Origin: an uncultured Collinsella sp.
GTDB lineage: Bacteria; Actinomycetota; Coriobacteriia; Coriobacteriales; Coriobacteriaceae
Direction: 5' to 3'
Assembly: GCA_934655755.1 (NCBI GenBank)
Contig: CAKUHA010000003.1
Location: 101,818-165,817, forward strand
Length of the DNA stretch: 64,000 nucleotides
Part shown: piece by piece, positions 15,800-25,049 of the stretch
Layout: each line of letters starts with the position of its first letter
Position numbering within the stretch: position 1 is the first letter of the stretch
The notes under the pieces: model-generated
The model's input: only the letters and a program-made list of their open reading frames with translations
Told to the model about the DNA's origin: nothing
Database searches by the model: none
Position numbers and translations under genes: made by a program

Positions 15800-16285
15800 A
15801 TGTGTGCCGCAAGCAAAAAGAGCAAGACGCAGCAGCTCAAGGAACGTTGGGAAGACGGCGAGCTCGACTGCGGGGCGATTACGCCCGAGTTTATCAAGGC
15901 ACTCAGCCCGCGCGAACTCGGCATGTTGGGCGAGCTGATCACCATCGATTACTTTAACGAGCGCGGCTACACCTTGCTGGAGCAGGGCTATCGCTGTACC
16001 GAGGGCGAGGCCGATCTGGTGCTGCTCGACGAACTCGATGACATCGTGGTGATGGCCGAGGTCAAGACGAGGCGTGTCGCCCTTGACTGCACCACGCGGG
16101 TCTTTCCCGAGGAGGCTGTGGATGCCCAAAAACAGCGTCGGTATCGTCGCATCGCGAGCTGCTATCTCATGGAGCACTATCCGCTCAAGGCGATTCGCTT
16201 CGATGCCGTGGGCGTGACCATCCGCGGCGGGCATATCGCCGAGATCGAGCATCAGTACAACGCGTTCGATTGGCAGGTGTCGTGA
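15800..16285 (+). CDS. yraN: YraN family (UPF0102) endonuclease-like protein
   Basis: Predicted restriction-endonuclease-fold protein, often next to rnhB and comM/dprA; its physiological role is not settled. The PD-(D/E)XK-like core is seen as RELGMLGELITIDYFNERGY, then GYRCTEGEADLVLLD, VVMAEVKTRR and KQRRYRRIASCYL. The ATG at 15800, preceded by AAAGGAG, gives 161 residues with a Lys-rich N-terminal ~40 residues. It overlaps comM by one base, so it is co-translated with the DNA-uptake genes and may act on incoming DNA (inference). Confidence 0.88.
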   Translation: MCAASKKSKTQQLKERWEDGELDCGAITPEFIKALSPRELGMLGELITIDYFNERGYTLLEQGYRCTEGEADLVLLDELDDIVVMAEVKTRRVALDCTTRVFPEEAVDAQKQRRYRRIASCYLMEHYPLKAIRFDAVGVTIRGGHIAEIEHQYNAFDWQVS

Positions 16286-17808
16286 TGGCTTTCGATACCT
16301 TCGCCGTCCACGCCGCCTGTATTCGCGGCGTCGAGGCAATTCCCGTTACCGTCGAGGTCTCGCTTGCCGGGGGCGTCCCGGGCATTCAGATGCTCGGTAT
16401 TCCCAGTATGGAAGTAATGGAATCGCGTGGGCGCATCCGGTGCGCCATGCGCTCAGCCGGTTTTGAGATTCCGCGGTCGGGCATTACCGTCAATCTGGCA
16501 CCCGGCGATATCCGTAAAACCGGCAGTGGTTTTGACCTGCCGATTGCCATCGCGGTGTTGGCAGCCGACGGGCAGATTCCCCGCGACAACCTCGATCGCT
16601 GCCTTATTGCGGGCGAGCTTGGCCTGGACGGCACGGTGCTGCCTGTCAAGGGCGAGGTGGCGTTCCAGCTGCTGGCGCGTGATATGGGGCTTTCCTTTAT
16701 CGCCGGCAAGTCCGATCAGCATGTGCCGCTCGCGGGCGTGGACTGCGGGTTTATCGGCCACCTGTCGCAACTTGCCCAGGGCATGGGTGAGGCTGCACGA
16801 CATTATCTGGACTCCGAGGGCGTGGAGGCCACCTTTGAGCCCGAGCTCGATTATGCCGACGTCTTGGGGCAGGAGGTCGCCAAGCGCGGTATGGCGCTTG
16901 CGGCGGCAGGTGAGCTTGGCTTGCTTATGATCGGCTCGCCCGGTTCGGGCAAGACGATGCTCGCGCGGCGTATGACCGGCATTTTGCCCGAGCTTTCCCT
17001 CGAGGACCAGCAGGAAGCGCTGTGCATCCATTCGGTGCTGGGAGAGAACATCGACGGGCTGCTGGCGGGACACCGACCATTTCGCAGCCCTCACCACAGC
17101 ATCTCGACCGCGGGCCTTATCGGCGGCGGACGCCCGGTGCATCCGGGCGAGATTAGCCTGGCTCATGGCGGCGTGCTCTTTTTGGACGAACTTGCCGAGT
17201 TTCCCACCGGCGTGTTGCAGACGCTTCGTCAGCCTATCGAGCGCGGCTACGTCAAGATCGTACGTGTCGACGGCGCCTTTACCTTTCCGTCGCGCTTTCA
17301 GCTGCTTGCCGCGAGCAATCCCTGTCCCTGCGGCTTTTTGGGCGATCGCGAGGTCCCGTGTCGCTGCTCGGCCTCGATGGTCGAGCGCTACCGGTCCAAG
17401 CTGCGCGGTCCTTTGGCAGACCGTATCGACATGATGCTCGACGTGACCCGCCCCGACCCCCAGGTGATTATCGAGGGCGCGGAGGGCATGTCATCGGCCG
17501 AGCTGCGCGACTACGTTGTGCGCGGCCGAGCCTTTCGCGCGTGGCGTGAGGCCCGCATGGACGATGCGGATACCGAGGCCGAAGATGATGAGTCGCGCTC
17601 CATTGACGGCGTCGTGTCGACCTTTGCGCTCGACGATGCGGCGGAGAAGTGCGTGCTGGGCCTGTCGAAGCGCACGCATCTCACGGGCCGCGGTATCGTG
17701 CGCCTGGTGCGTATCGCGCGCACGATCGCCGATGTCGCCGAAAGCGAGCGGGTGACCCAGGATCACGTGCTCGAGGCTGCGATGTACCAGGGGAGGAGGG
17801 ATCAATAA
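16285..17808 (+). CDS. comM: ComM/YifB family AAA+ ATPase (Mg-chelatase-like)
   Basis: ComM is a hexameric helicase that drives branch migration during natural transformation. The 507-residue protein has an N-terminal Lon-protease-like fold (VEVSLAGGVPGIQMLGIP), Walker A GSPGSGKTMLARRM near residue 217, Walker B GGVLFLDELAEF near 296, a NPCPCG metal-binding segment, and the C-terminal magnesium-chelatase-type region (SKRTHLTGRGIVRLVRIARTIAD). ATG 16285 overlaps the yraN stop by one base; dprA overlaps its own stop by one base. Confidence 0.93.
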   Translation: MAFDTFAVHAACIRGVEAIPVTVEVSLAGGVPGIQMLGIPSMEVMESRGRIRCAMRSAGFEIPRSGITVNLAPGDIRKTGSGFDLPIAIAVLAADGQIPRDNLDRCLIAGELGLDGTVLPVKGEVAFQLLARDMGLSFIAGKSDQHVPLAGVDCGFIGHLSQLAQGMGEAARHYLDSEGVEATFEPELDYADVLGQEVAKRGMALAAAGELGLLMIGSPGSGKTMLARRMTGILPELSLEDQQEALCIHSVLGENIDGLLAGHRPFRSPHHSISTAGLIGGGRPVHPGEISLAHGGVLFLDELAEFPTGVLQTLRQPIERGYVKIVRVDGAFTFPSRFQLLAASNPCPCGFLGDREVPCRCSASMVERYRSKLRGPLADRIDMMLDVTRPDPQVIIEGAEGMSSAELRDYVVRGRAFRAWREARMDDADTEAEDDESRSIDGVVSTFALDDAAEKCVLGLSKRTHLTGRGIVRLVRIARTIADVAESERVTQDHVLEAAMYQGRRDQ

Positions 17809-18740
17809 TGGATGAGGTGACCTTTGAACTGCATCCCGGCGATGCGTTGTATCCCAAGACCGTTCTTGAGCTTTCGGATGTGCCCCGGACGCTCTACGTG
17901 CGCGGGGACCCCGCGGTGTTATCGAAGCCCGCGCTTTCCATCATCGGTGCTCGCAAGGCCTCGCCCTATGGCCTTGCCGTGGCGGAGCTTGCGGCAAAGG
18001 TGGCCGTAGAGGCGGGCGTCACGGTGGTTTCGGGCGGCGCGGTCGGCTGCGACCAGGCATCGGGCTGGGCTGCGGTCAATGCCGGGGGTAAGCATGTGGT
18101 GGTGCTGGGAACAGGCGCCGACGTGGTCTACCCGCGCTCGAGTGCGGGGCTTATCACGCGCACGCTCGATACGGGCGGCGCGATCGTGTCGATCTCGCCA
18201 TGGGGGATGGGGCCGCGTAAGTTCGCCTTTCCGCGGCGTAATCGCGTGATCGCCGCCCTGTCGCAGGCGCTCTTTGTTTCCGAGGCGGGCATGCCTTCGG
18301 GTACGTTCTCGACGGCCGAGGCCGCTATGGACCTGGGGCGCGAACTGCTCGCGGTGCCGGGGTCCATCCTATCGCCCGAGTCGCGCGGCACCAACTACCT
18401 CATCGCCAACGGAGCCTGTTGCATCATCGACGAGGAGTCTATCGAGATGGCCATCTCGCGTATTTACGGCACCCTGCGCTACTCGCGCCCCGACGCGCCC
18501 GGTATCGCGGACCTCGACCCCGCGCAGCAAGCCGTGATGCACGCGCTGATCGCCTCGCCGCTCAAGGTCGACGACATCGCCGCGCTCGTTTCGCTCGATG
18601 CCGTCGGCGTGCTCAAACTCCTGGGCTCACTCGAGCTCGAGGGCCTTATCGAGCGCATGATGGATGGAAGGTATGCGCCCTCAAAGTTTGCGCTTCACGC
18701 TCAGACGCCGTTCGGTCACAATGGAAAGCGTGTCAATTAG
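17808..18740 (+). CDS. dprA: DNA-processing protein DprA
   Basis: Loads RecA on internalised single-stranded DNA during transformation. The Rossmann-like core has SIIGARKASPYG, VVSGGAVGCDQASG (normally SGxAxGID), GTGADVVYP, FPRRNRVIAALS and ELLAVPGSI. The usual GALIT-type segment is altered to GTFSTA. The C-terminal ~70 residues (DPAQQAVMHALIASP) form a DML1-like winged helix. The N-terminal SAM-like domain of longer DprA proteins is missing; length 310. ATG 17808 follows GGGAGGAGGG. Confidence 0.94.
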   Translation: MDEVTFELHPGDALYPKTVLELSDVPRTLYVRGDPAVLSKPALSIIGARKASPYGLAVAELAAKVAVEAGVTVVSGGAVGCDQASGWAAVNAGGKHVVVLGTGADVVYPRSSAGLITRTLDTGGAIVSISPWGMGPRKFAFPRRNRVIAALSQALFVSEAGMPSGTFSTAEAAMDLGRELLAVPGSILSPESRGTNYLIANGACCIIDEESIEMAISRIYGTLRYSRPDAPGIADLDPAQQAVMHALIASPLKVDDIAALVSLDAVGVLKLLGSLELEGLIERMMDGRYAPSKFALHAQTPFGHNGKRVN

Positions 18741-18754
18741 AAAGGTGTTTGCAG

Positions 18755-20092
18755 ATGCAGTTCGATCAGGTGACGGTTATCGGTGGCGGTCTGGCGGGTT
18801 CGGAATGCGCGATCCAGCTGGCAGACCGCGGTTTTGCCGTAAAGCTGTGCGAGATGCGCCCCCAGGTGAGCTCCCCAGCCCACCATACCGATCATCTGGC
18901 CGAACTCGTCTGTTCCAATTCGTTTAAATCGACCCGTCCGGACTCTGCGGCAGGCTTGTTAAAGGCCGAGCTTGAGCGCATGGGCTCGGTCTTGCTCGAT
19001 TGTGCCCACCGCGCGGCCGTTCCCGCCGGCGGCGCCCTGGCGGTTGACCGCGTCAAGTTTTCCGAGCTTGTCGAGGCCGAGGTTGCCTCCCGCTCCAATA
19101 TCGAGATAGTTCACGGCGAGGTCACCCAGATTCCCGAGGGCCATGTAGTCATTGCCGCTGGCCCCCTTTGCTCGCCCGCTCTGAGCGAGGAGGTCATGAA
19201 GCTCGTCGGTGGCGACGCCCTGGCGTTCTTTGATGCCGCGGCCCCGATTGTCGACGCCTCCACGCTCGACATGGACGTGCTGTTCTCGCAGTCGCGCTAC
19301 GAGGAGCAGGGGAGCGGCGACTATCTCAACGCCCCGCTCAATAAGGAGGAGTACGAGGCCTTTATCGAGGCGCTCACCACCGCCGATCGCGTGGTACTCA
19401 AGGACTTTGAGGGCGGCGACCTGTTCCAGGCCTGTCAGCCTGCCGAGGAGGTTGCCCGTACCGGCAAGGACGCCATCCGCTTTGGCGCCATGAAGCCCGT
19501 CGGACTCACCGACCCGCGCACGGGGCGTCGTCCCTGGGCGGCGATTCAGCTGCGCGCCGAGAACAAGGAGAAGACCGCTTATAACCTGGTGGGGTTCCAG
19601 ACCAATCTGACCTTTGGCGAGCAGAAGCGCGTCTTCCACATGGTCCCCGGCCTGGAGAACGCCGAATTCTTCCGCTATGGCGTCATGCACCGCAATACCT
19701 TTGTCGATGCTCCGCACGTGCTCGACGGCACTTTTGCCGTGCCCGGCACGAGCGTGCGCCTTGCCGGCCAGATTACCGGCACCGAGGGGTACATGGAAGC
19801 GGTGGCGACCGGTCTGCTCGCGGCGCTCAACACTTATGCCGAGGCTATTGAGGTCGCTCCCGTCGAGTTGCCGCGCGAGGGTGCCCTAGGTGCGCTCGTG
19901 GGCTATGCGACCGATCCGGCCACCGTGGGCTACCAGCCCATGCATGTCAACTTTGGCCTGGTGCCGCCGCTCGAGGATGGCAAGCGCCGCAGCAAGCGCG
20001 ATCGCTACCAGGCCTATGCGGACCGCGCCCTCGAGGCCCTCGATGCCTACTTGGCCACGCGTTCCGACCTGTTTGGAGGCGACCGGTCATAG
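18755..20092 (+). CDS. trmFO: methylenetetrahydrofolate--tRNA-(uracil-5-)-methyltransferase
   Basis: Flavin- and folate-dependent enzyme that makes m5U54 in the T-loop of tRNA. It begins with the FAD-binding VTVIGGGLAGSECAIQLA and has the typical CEMRP, LAELVCSNSFKS, GLLKAELERMGS and, at the C-terminus, GYMEAVATGLLAA and PMHVNFGLVPPLE. The ATG at 18755 sits 7 bases after AAAGGTG; the open frame upstream overlaps dprA and is not homologous. Length 445. The dprA-trmFO-xerC order is that of Bacillus, but topA, normally between dprA and trmFO, is absent here. Confidence 0.96.
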   Translation: MQFDQVTVIGGGLAGSECAIQLADRGFAVKLCEMRPQVSSPAHHTDHLAELVCSNSFKSTRPDSAAGLLKAELERMGSVLLDCAHRAAVPAGGALAVDRVKFSELVEAEVASRSNIEIVHGEVTQIPEGHVVIAAGPLCSPALSEEVMKLVGGDALAFFDAAAPIVDASTLDMDVLFSQSRYEEQGSGDYLNAPLNKEEYEAFIEALTTADRVVLKDFEGGDLFQACQPAEEVARTGKDAIRFGAMKPVGLTDPRTGRRPWAAIQLRAENKEKTAYNLVGFQTNLTFGEQKRVFHMVPGLENAEFFRYGVMHRNTFVDAPHVLDGTFAVPGTSVRLAGQITGTEGYMEAVATGLLAALNTYAEAIEVAPVELPREGALGALVGYATDPATVGYQPMHVNFGLVPPLEDGKRRSKRDRYQAYADRALEALDAYLATRSDLFGGDRS

Positions 20093-21009
20093 CGTTTGAC
20101 CTGTACGACACCGTCGACTCGTTTGTCGCCTATATCGCACGTGTCGAAGGACTTTCTCCCAACACGGTGACCGCCTATGGGTCGCGACTGGAACGTTTTG
20201 CGGCTTGGTGCCAGCGTACGGGCACCGACGCGCGCGCGGCCGACGTGCGCACCGTTCGAACCTATCTCGCCAAGCTCTCGCGTGAGAAGGTGGCTCCGCG
20301 CACGATTGCCGCGCACCTGTCTGCCATTCGTTCGCTCTATCGGTGGATGGCCGCCGAAGGGATCGTTGAGGGCGATGCGGTCTCGGCGATCTCCTCGCCC
20401 AAACTCCCGCGTGACTTGCCCGTGGTGCTGACGACCCAGCAGGTCGAGGAGCTGCTCCGTGCCCCCGACACCGCGACGCCCGCGGGATTGCGCGATGCGG
20501 CGATGCTCGAGCTGCTCTATGCCTCTGGAGCACGCATCTCGGAGCTCGCGGCGCTCAACGTGGAGTCCATTGCATGGTCCGAGCGCACGCTGCGGCTATG
20601 GGGCAAGGGCAGCAAGGAGCGCATCGTGCCCCTGTATCGCCGCGCTCTCGAGGCGACCCGCACCTATATCGAGGAAGGGAGACCGGCACTGCTCGCCCAG
20701 GCAAAGCGCCGCGATGCCGCAGGTGGTCCGCATCCGCTGTTTATCTCGGCGCGCGGCAACCGCATGAGTGCCGCCATGCTCAGGCGACGCTTTCATATGT
20801 TGGCGACGCTCGCCGGCATTCCGGCCGACATCGCCCCGCATGCGGTGCGCCACACGTTCGCGACCGATCTGCTCGAGGGCGGCGCGGACCTGCGTTCGGT
20901 TCAGGAGCTGCTGGGACACGCGAGCCTGTCCACGACGCAGATTTATACGCATCTCACGCCCGATCGGCTCAAGAACGCCGTGGCCCAGGCCCATCCCCGT
21001 GGCGAGTAG
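20089..21009 (+). CDS. xerC: tyrosine recombinase, XerC/CodV-like
   Basis: Site-specific recombinase of the kind that resolves chromosome dimers. The catalytic set is present: Arg in ASGARISEL, Lys in GKGSKERIV, HxxR in HAVRHTFATD, His in LLGHASLSTTQ and Tyr in IYTHL. The N-terminal core-binding domain (YDTVDSFVAYIARVEGLSPNT) needs codons upstream of the first canonical start, GTG 20167. In that open frame no ATG, GTG or TTG exists before 20167. ATA at 20089, 9 bases after GGAGG (20075-20079) and overlapping the trmFO stop, is the best-placed initiator; CTG 20101 is an alternative. The start is therefore tentative. Confidence 0.85.
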   Translation: MAFDLYDTVDSFVAYIARVEGLSPNTVTAYGSRLERFAAWCQRTGTDARAADVRTVRTYLAKLSREKVAPRTIAAHLSAIRSLYRWMAAEGIVEGDAVSAISSPKLPRDLPVVLTTQQVEELLRAPDTATPAGLRDAAMLELLYASGARISELAALNVESIAWSERTLRLWGKGSKERIVPLYRRALEATRTYIEEGRPALLAQAKRRDAAGGPHPLFISARGNRMSAAMLRRRFHMLATLAGIPADIAPHAVRHTFATDLLEGGADLRSVQELLGHASLSTTQIYTHLTPDRLKNAVAQAHPRGE

Positions 21010-21058
21010 AAAAGGCGTCCCGTGCAAAACCGCCAAGGTGTGTGGTTTTGATTGCGGG

Positions 21059-21087
21059 TTGGCAGGAAGAGGTAATCCTGCTATCAT
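21059..21087 (+). promoter_or_regulatory. rpsB promoter
   Basis: TTGGCA (21059-21064), a 17-base spacer and TATCAT (21082-21087) in the extended context TGCTATCAT. This predicts a leader of about 135 bases before rpsB. Confidence 0.75.
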
Positions 21088-21126
21088 TCATTGGGTTGCT
21101 TCACGGCAACAGGTTTTTATCACGCA

Positions 21127-21204
21127 CGCGCGGCTACTTCATATCGTGGTGCCCGGGCTTTGGTAGCACATGTCCGGGTTGGTTTTGGAGGATGACCCCG
21201 CGCG
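21127..21204 (+). promoter_or_regulatory. structured rpsB leader
   Basis: CGCGCGG (21127-21133) can pair with CCGCGCG (21198-21204), enclosing a second stem CCCGG/CCGGG (21152-21156 with 21174-21178). The outer stem ends about 25 bases before the start codon. S2 leaders are autoregulatory in several bacteria, so this is a candidate S2 binding structure; the assignment is inference. Confidence 0.35.
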
Positions 21205-21228
21205 GAGGCAAACCACAGGAGGTTTAAC

Positions 21229-21957
21229 ATGGCTACCAAGATTAATATCCGCACCCTGCTCGAGGCCGGCTGCCACTTCGGTCACCAGACCCGTCGCTGG
21301 AACCCCAAGATGAAGCCGTTCATTTTCGGTGAGCGCAACGGCATCTACATCCTCGACCTCAAGCAGACCATCCTTGACGCCGATCAGGCCTACACCTTCG
21401 TCAAGAACGTCGCCAAGGGTGGCAACGTGCTGTTCGTCGGCACCAAGAAGCAGGCTCAGGAGGCCGTCAAGAACGCTGCTGAGCGCGCCAACATGCCTTA
21501 CATCAACCAGCGTTGGCTCGGCGGTATGCTGACCAACTTCGTGACCATCCGCTCCCGCATCAACCGCATGGAGGAGCTCGAGGCCATGGTCGAGGACGGC
21601 CGCATGGCTGTTCTGCCCAAGAAGGAGCAGGCAGTGCTCGGTAAGGAGCTCGCTAAGCTTCAGACCAACCTCGGTGGCGCCCGCGACATGAAGGGTCTGC
21701 CCCAGGCTCTCTTCGTCATCGACACCAAGCGCGAGGAGAACGCCATCAAGGAGGCCCAGCGCCTGAACATCCCCGTCGTCGCCCTGATCGATACCAACTC
21801 CGATCCCGACGAGGTCGAGTACGGCATCCCCTGCAACGATGATGCTATCTCCGCTGTCACCCTTATGTGCGAGCTCATGGCTGACGCCTGCCTCGCTGGC
21901 TCCGGCAAGGAGCAGGTCTCCGAGGCCGAGATGGCCGCTGAGCCCAAGGCCGAGTAA
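21229..21957 (+). CDS. rpsB: 30S ribosomal protein uS2
   Basis: Late-assembling 30S protein. Blocks seen are [53 protein letters not shown] and [15 protein letters not shown] 21229 follows CAGGAGG. Length 242 with a short acidic tail. It precedes tsf, the near-universal arrangement. Confidence 0.98.
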   Translation: MATKINIRTLLEAGCHFGHQTRRWNPKMKPFIFGERNGIYILDLKQTILDADQAYTFVKNVAKGGNVLFVGTKKQAQEAVKNAAERANMPYINQRWLGGMLTNFVTIRSRINRMEELEAMVEDGRMAVLPKKEQAVLGKELAKLQTNLGGARDMKGLPQALFVIDTKREENAIKEAQRLNIPVVALIDTNSDPDEVEYGIPCNDDAISAVTLMCELMADACLAGSGKEQVSEAEMAAEPKAE

Positions 21958-22002
21958 ATCAGTCTTAGTTCATTCTTTTTCATCTCTTTGAAAGGAACCA
22001 CA

Positions 22003-22872
22003 ATGGCCCAGATTACCGCCGCTATGGTCAAGCAGCTCCGCGAGATGACCGACTCCCCGATGATGGAGTGCAAGAAGGCTCTCGTCGAGGCTGACGGCGA
22101 CATGGACGCCGCTGTCGACGTTCTGCGCAAGAACGGCCTCGCCAAGGCTGCCAAGAAGGCTGGCCGTGAGACCAACGAGGGCGCTGTCGCCGCGTTCGTC
22201 TCCGAGGACGGCAAGTCCGGCGCTCTGCTCGAGCTCTCCTGCGAGACCGACTTCGTCGGCTCCAACGCCAAGTTCACCGGCTTTGCTTCCAAGGTCGCTG
22301 AGGTTGTCGCCACCACCGAGCCGGCTGACGTCGACGCTCTGCTCGAGAAGCCGATGGGCGAGGAGACCGTTTCCTCCGAGCTCACCGAGATGATCCACAT
22401 CATGGGCGAGAACATGAAGGTCGCTCGTTTCGCCGCCCGCAAGGCCGAGAACGGCGCCCTCGCTTCTTACATCCACATGGGTGGTAAGATCGGCGTCCTC
22501 GTCGAGTTCGCTTTCGAGAAGGCCGAGACCGCTCAGGCCGAGTCCTTCAAGACCTTCGCTCACGACGTTGCCCTTCAGGTTGCCGCCGTCGCCCCGATCT
22601 GCGCTACCCGCGAGCAGGTTCCGGCCGAGACCGTCGAGCACGAGAAGCAGATCTACATGGCTCAGGCTGCCGAGTCCGGTAAGCCCGAGGCCATCCAGGA
22701 GAAGATGGCTGTTGGCCGTCTGGAGAAGTTCTACAAGCAGTCCGTGCTCACCGAGCAGGAGTTCATCAAGGACAGCTCCCTCACCATCAAGAAGTACGCT
22801 GAGCAGGTCTCCAAGGAGCTCGGCGATACCATTACCGTCGTTGCCTTCGACCGTCTGGTCCGTGGCGAGTAA
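22003..22872 (+). CDS. tsf: elongation factor Ts
   Basis: Guanine-nucleotide exchange factor for EF-Tu. The N-terminal UBA-like domain has VKQLREMTDSPMMECKKAL and the core has ELSCETDFVGSN. Residues 180-289 complete a full-length 289-residue protein ending FDRLVRGE. ATG 22003 is preceded by AAAGGAA; an in-frame ATG 15 bases upstream would include the binding site and is rejected. Confidence 0.98.
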   Translation: MAQITAAMVKQLREMTDSPMMECKKALVEADGDMDAAVDVLRKNGLAKAAKKAGRETNEGAVAAFVSEDGKSGALLELSCETDFVGSNAKFTGFASKVAEVVATTEPADVDALLEKPMGEETVSSELTEMIHIMGENMKVARFAARKAENGALASYIHMGGKIGVLVEFAFEKAETAQAESFKTFAHDVALQVAAVAPICATREQVPAETVEHEKQIYMAQAAESGKPEAIQEKMAVGRLEKFYKQSVLTEQEFIKDSSLTIKKYAEQVSKELGDTITVVAFDRLVRGE

Positions 22873-22896
22873 ATAAGCTCTTGTAGCTGGTAATGA

Positions 22897-22930
22897 GCAG
22901 GCTGTGGGTTTTACTCACAGCCTGCTTTTT
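22897..22930 (+). terminator. rpsB-tsf terminator
   Basis: GCAGGCTGTG pairs with CACAGCCTGC around a short loop, followed by TTTTT. It lies 25 bases after tsf. Confidence 0.92.
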
Positions 22931-22951
22931 CATGGCTCTCAGCAGAGCCTT

Positions 22952-22960
22952 TGCTATCAT
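22952..22960 (+). promoter_or_regulatory. pyrH operon extended -10
   Basis: TGCTATCAT, preceded by TT, identical to the extended -10 of the rpsB promoter. No good -35 is found at 17 bases. It lies 30 bases before pyrH and just after the tsf terminator. Confidence 0.45.
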
Positions 22961-22989
22961 ATTGTGAGTCTAATTAAAGGAGGATCGTT

Positions 22990-23712
22990 TTGTCCGACAT
23001 CCGATATAAACGCGTGCTTCTGAAGCTTTCCGGCGAAGCGCTGATGGGCGACGGCCACTATGGCATCGACCCCAAGGTTACCGACCATCTTGCCAAGCAG
23101 GTCAAGGAGCTGCTCGCCGTTGGCCATGAGGTCGGCGTCGTTGTCGGCGGCGGCAACATTTTCCGCGGCATGGCCGGCGCTGCCGGTGGCATGGAGCGCG
23201 CCCAGGCCGACTACATGGGCATGCTTGCAACCGTCATGAACGCGCTTGCCCTGCAGGATGCCTTCGAGCATAACGATGTTCCCTGCCGCGTGATGAGCGC
23301 CATACAGATGAACGAGATCTGCGAGCCTTATATTCGTCGTCGCGCCATCAATCACCTGTCCAAGGGCAACGTCGTTATCTTCGCTGCCGGTTCGGGCAAT
23401 CCGTACTTTACGACCGACACCGCTGCCGCCCTTCGCGCTTGCGAGATCGGTGCCGAGATTCTGATCAAGGCCACCAAGGTCGACGGTATCTACGACAAAG
23501 ATCCCGTCAAGTGCGCTGACGCCGTCCGCTTTGACAAGATCACCTATCATGAGGTGCTCGTCCGCGGCCTGCAGGTTATGGATTCCACGGCTACGGCTCT
23601 TTGCCAGGACAACCGTATGCCCATTTTGGTCCTCAACATCGATGGCGAGGACACCGTCAAGCGCGCGCTCGCGGGTGAGCCCGTCGGCACGCTCGTCTAT
23701 CAGGAGGATTAA
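22990..23712 (+). CDS. pyrH: UMP kinase
   Basis: Hexameric amino-acid-kinase-fold enzyme phosphorylating UMP to UDP with ATP. It has [47 protein letters not shown] and [15 protein letters not shown]. The start TTG 22990 is supported by AAAGGAGG at 22977-22984. Length 240. First gene of a string pyrH-frr-uppS-cdsA-dxr-rseP-ispG-proS with very short gaps. Confidence 0.97.
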   Translation: MSDIRYKRVLLKLSGEALMGDGHYGIDPKVTDHLAKQVKELLAVGHEVGVVVGGGNIFRGMAGAAGGMERAQADYMGMLATVMNALALQDAFEHNDVPCRVMSAIQMNEICEPYIRRRAINHLSKGNVVIFAAGSGNPYFTTDTAAALRACEIGAEILIKATKVDGIYDKDPVKCADAVRFDKITYHEVLVRGLQVMDSTATALCQDNRMPILVLNIDGEDTVKRALAGEPVGTLVYQED

Positions 23713-23714
23713 GC

Positions 23715-24251
23715 ATGGCAGAGAACATCACCGCCCACATGGACAAGTCGCTCGAGTCCCTCAAGCACAACTTCTCCAAGGTCCGTACCGGCCGCGCCAA
23801 CGCCAACATTCTGTCTGACATCACCGTCGACTACTATGGTGTTCCCACTCCGGTCACGCAGGTTGCCGCCGTCAAGACCCCCGAGGCCCACATGCTGCTT
23901 ATCGAGCCGTGGGACAAGGCGCTCATCAACGCCATCGTCAAGGCCATCAGCGCCTCCGATCTGGGCATTACCCCCAACTCCGATGGCACCGTCGTGCGTC
24001 TGCCTTTCCCGGCTCCCACCGAGGAGCGTCGTCGCGAGCTCGTCAAGGAGTGCCGCGAGTACGCCGAGCAGGCCAAGGTTTCCATCCGCAACATCCGTCG
24101 CGACTTTAACAACAAGCTCGAGCGCGACGAGGAGCTCACCGAGGATGATGTCCGCCGCGAGCAGGCCAAGGTTCAGAAGCATACCGATGAGTATGTTGCC
24201 AAGGTCGAGCAGCTTCTGAAGGAAAAAGAAGCCGAGGTCATGGAGATCTAA
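23715..24251 (+). CDS. frr: ribosome recycling factor
   Basis: Works with EF-G to split post-termination ribosomes. Conserved segments are HMDKSLESLKHNFSKVRTGRAN, DYYGVPTPVTQVA, WDKALINAIVKAI and FPAPTEERRRELVKECREY. It has 178 residues, close to the usual 185. It starts two bases after pyrH. Confidence 0.98.
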   Translation: MAENITAHMDKSLESLKHNFSKVRTGRANANILSDITVDYYGVPTPVTQVAAVKTPEAHMLLIEPWDKALINAIVKAISASDLGITPNSDGTVVRLPFPAPTEERRRELVKECREYAEQAKVSIRNIRRDFNNKLERDEELTEDDVRREQAKVQKHTDEYVAKVEQLLKEKEAEVMEI

Positions 24252-24252
24252 G

Positions 24253-25047
24253 GTGCAATACGACGAGCATAAACTGGTCGAGTACTTTGCCGACGCCCCT
24301 GCGGGCGTCGGTTTTTCCGACCTTGACCTCAATAACATTCCGCACCACATCTCGTGCATCATGGATGGCAACGGCCGTTGGGCCACGGCGCGCGGTCTTG
24401 CCCGCACCGAGGGACACAAGGCCGGTATCGTCTCCCTGCGCGAGATTATTACCGCCTGCGTGCGCCTGGGCGTCGACGTGCTTTCGGCCTACGCGTTTTC
24501 GACCGAGAACTGGAATCGTCCGCAGCACGAGGTCAACGTTCTGATGCACCTCTTTGCCAAGACGTTTGTCGATGAGCTGCCGCTGCTCAAGCGCGAGAAC
24601 GTGCGCGTCGTTTTTTTGGGCGACATTTCCGCGCTGCCAAAAAAGACCCGCGATGTCTTTGAGCGCGGCCTTGCCGAGTGCTCCGACCATACCGGCATGA
24701 CGCTTGCACTGGCCGTTAACTACGGCGCCCGTGCCGAGATCACCCGTGCCGCCCGTCAGCTTGCGCTCGATGCCGCTGCCGGCAAGATCGATCCCGCCGC
24801 AATTGACGACGATATGGTTGCTTCGCACCTGTACACCGCCGGTCTTCCCGATCCGGAGCTTGTGATTCGTACTTCTGGCGAGCTGCGTCTCTCGAATTAC
24901 CTGCTCTGGCAGGTGGCTTATTCCGAGTTCTATGTCACCGATACCTATTGGCCCGACTTTGATCGTTGGGGCCTTGTCGACGCTATCTTGGCCTATCAGG
25001 GCCGCGACCGTAGGTTTGGTGGACTGAGCAAGACCGAGGAGGCTTAA
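24253..25047 (+). CDS. uppS: undecaprenyl diphosphate synthase
   Basis: cis-Prenyltransferase that extends farnesyl diphosphate to the C55 lipid carrier for the cell wall. Motifs are HISCIMDGNGRWATARGLAR (catalytic Asp), GHKAGI, YAFSTENWNRP and, for substrate binding, DPELVIRTSGELRLSNYLLWQ. GTG 24253 lies one base after the frr stop and gives 264 residues with a ~30-residue leader before the core. Confidence 0.96.
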   Translation: MQYDEHKLVEYFADAPAGVGFSDLDLNNIPHHISCIMDGNGRWATARGLARTEGHKAGIVSLREIITACVRLGVDVLSAYAFSTENWNRPQHEVNVLMHLFAKTFVDELPLLKRENVRVVFLGDISALPKKTRDVFERGLAECSDHTGMTLALAVNYGARAEITRAARQLALDAAAGKIDPAAIDDDMVASHLYTAGLPDPELVIRTSGELRLSNYLLWQVAYSEFYVTDTYWPDFDRWGLVDAILAYQGRDRRFGGLSKTEEA

Positions 25048-25049
25048 TC

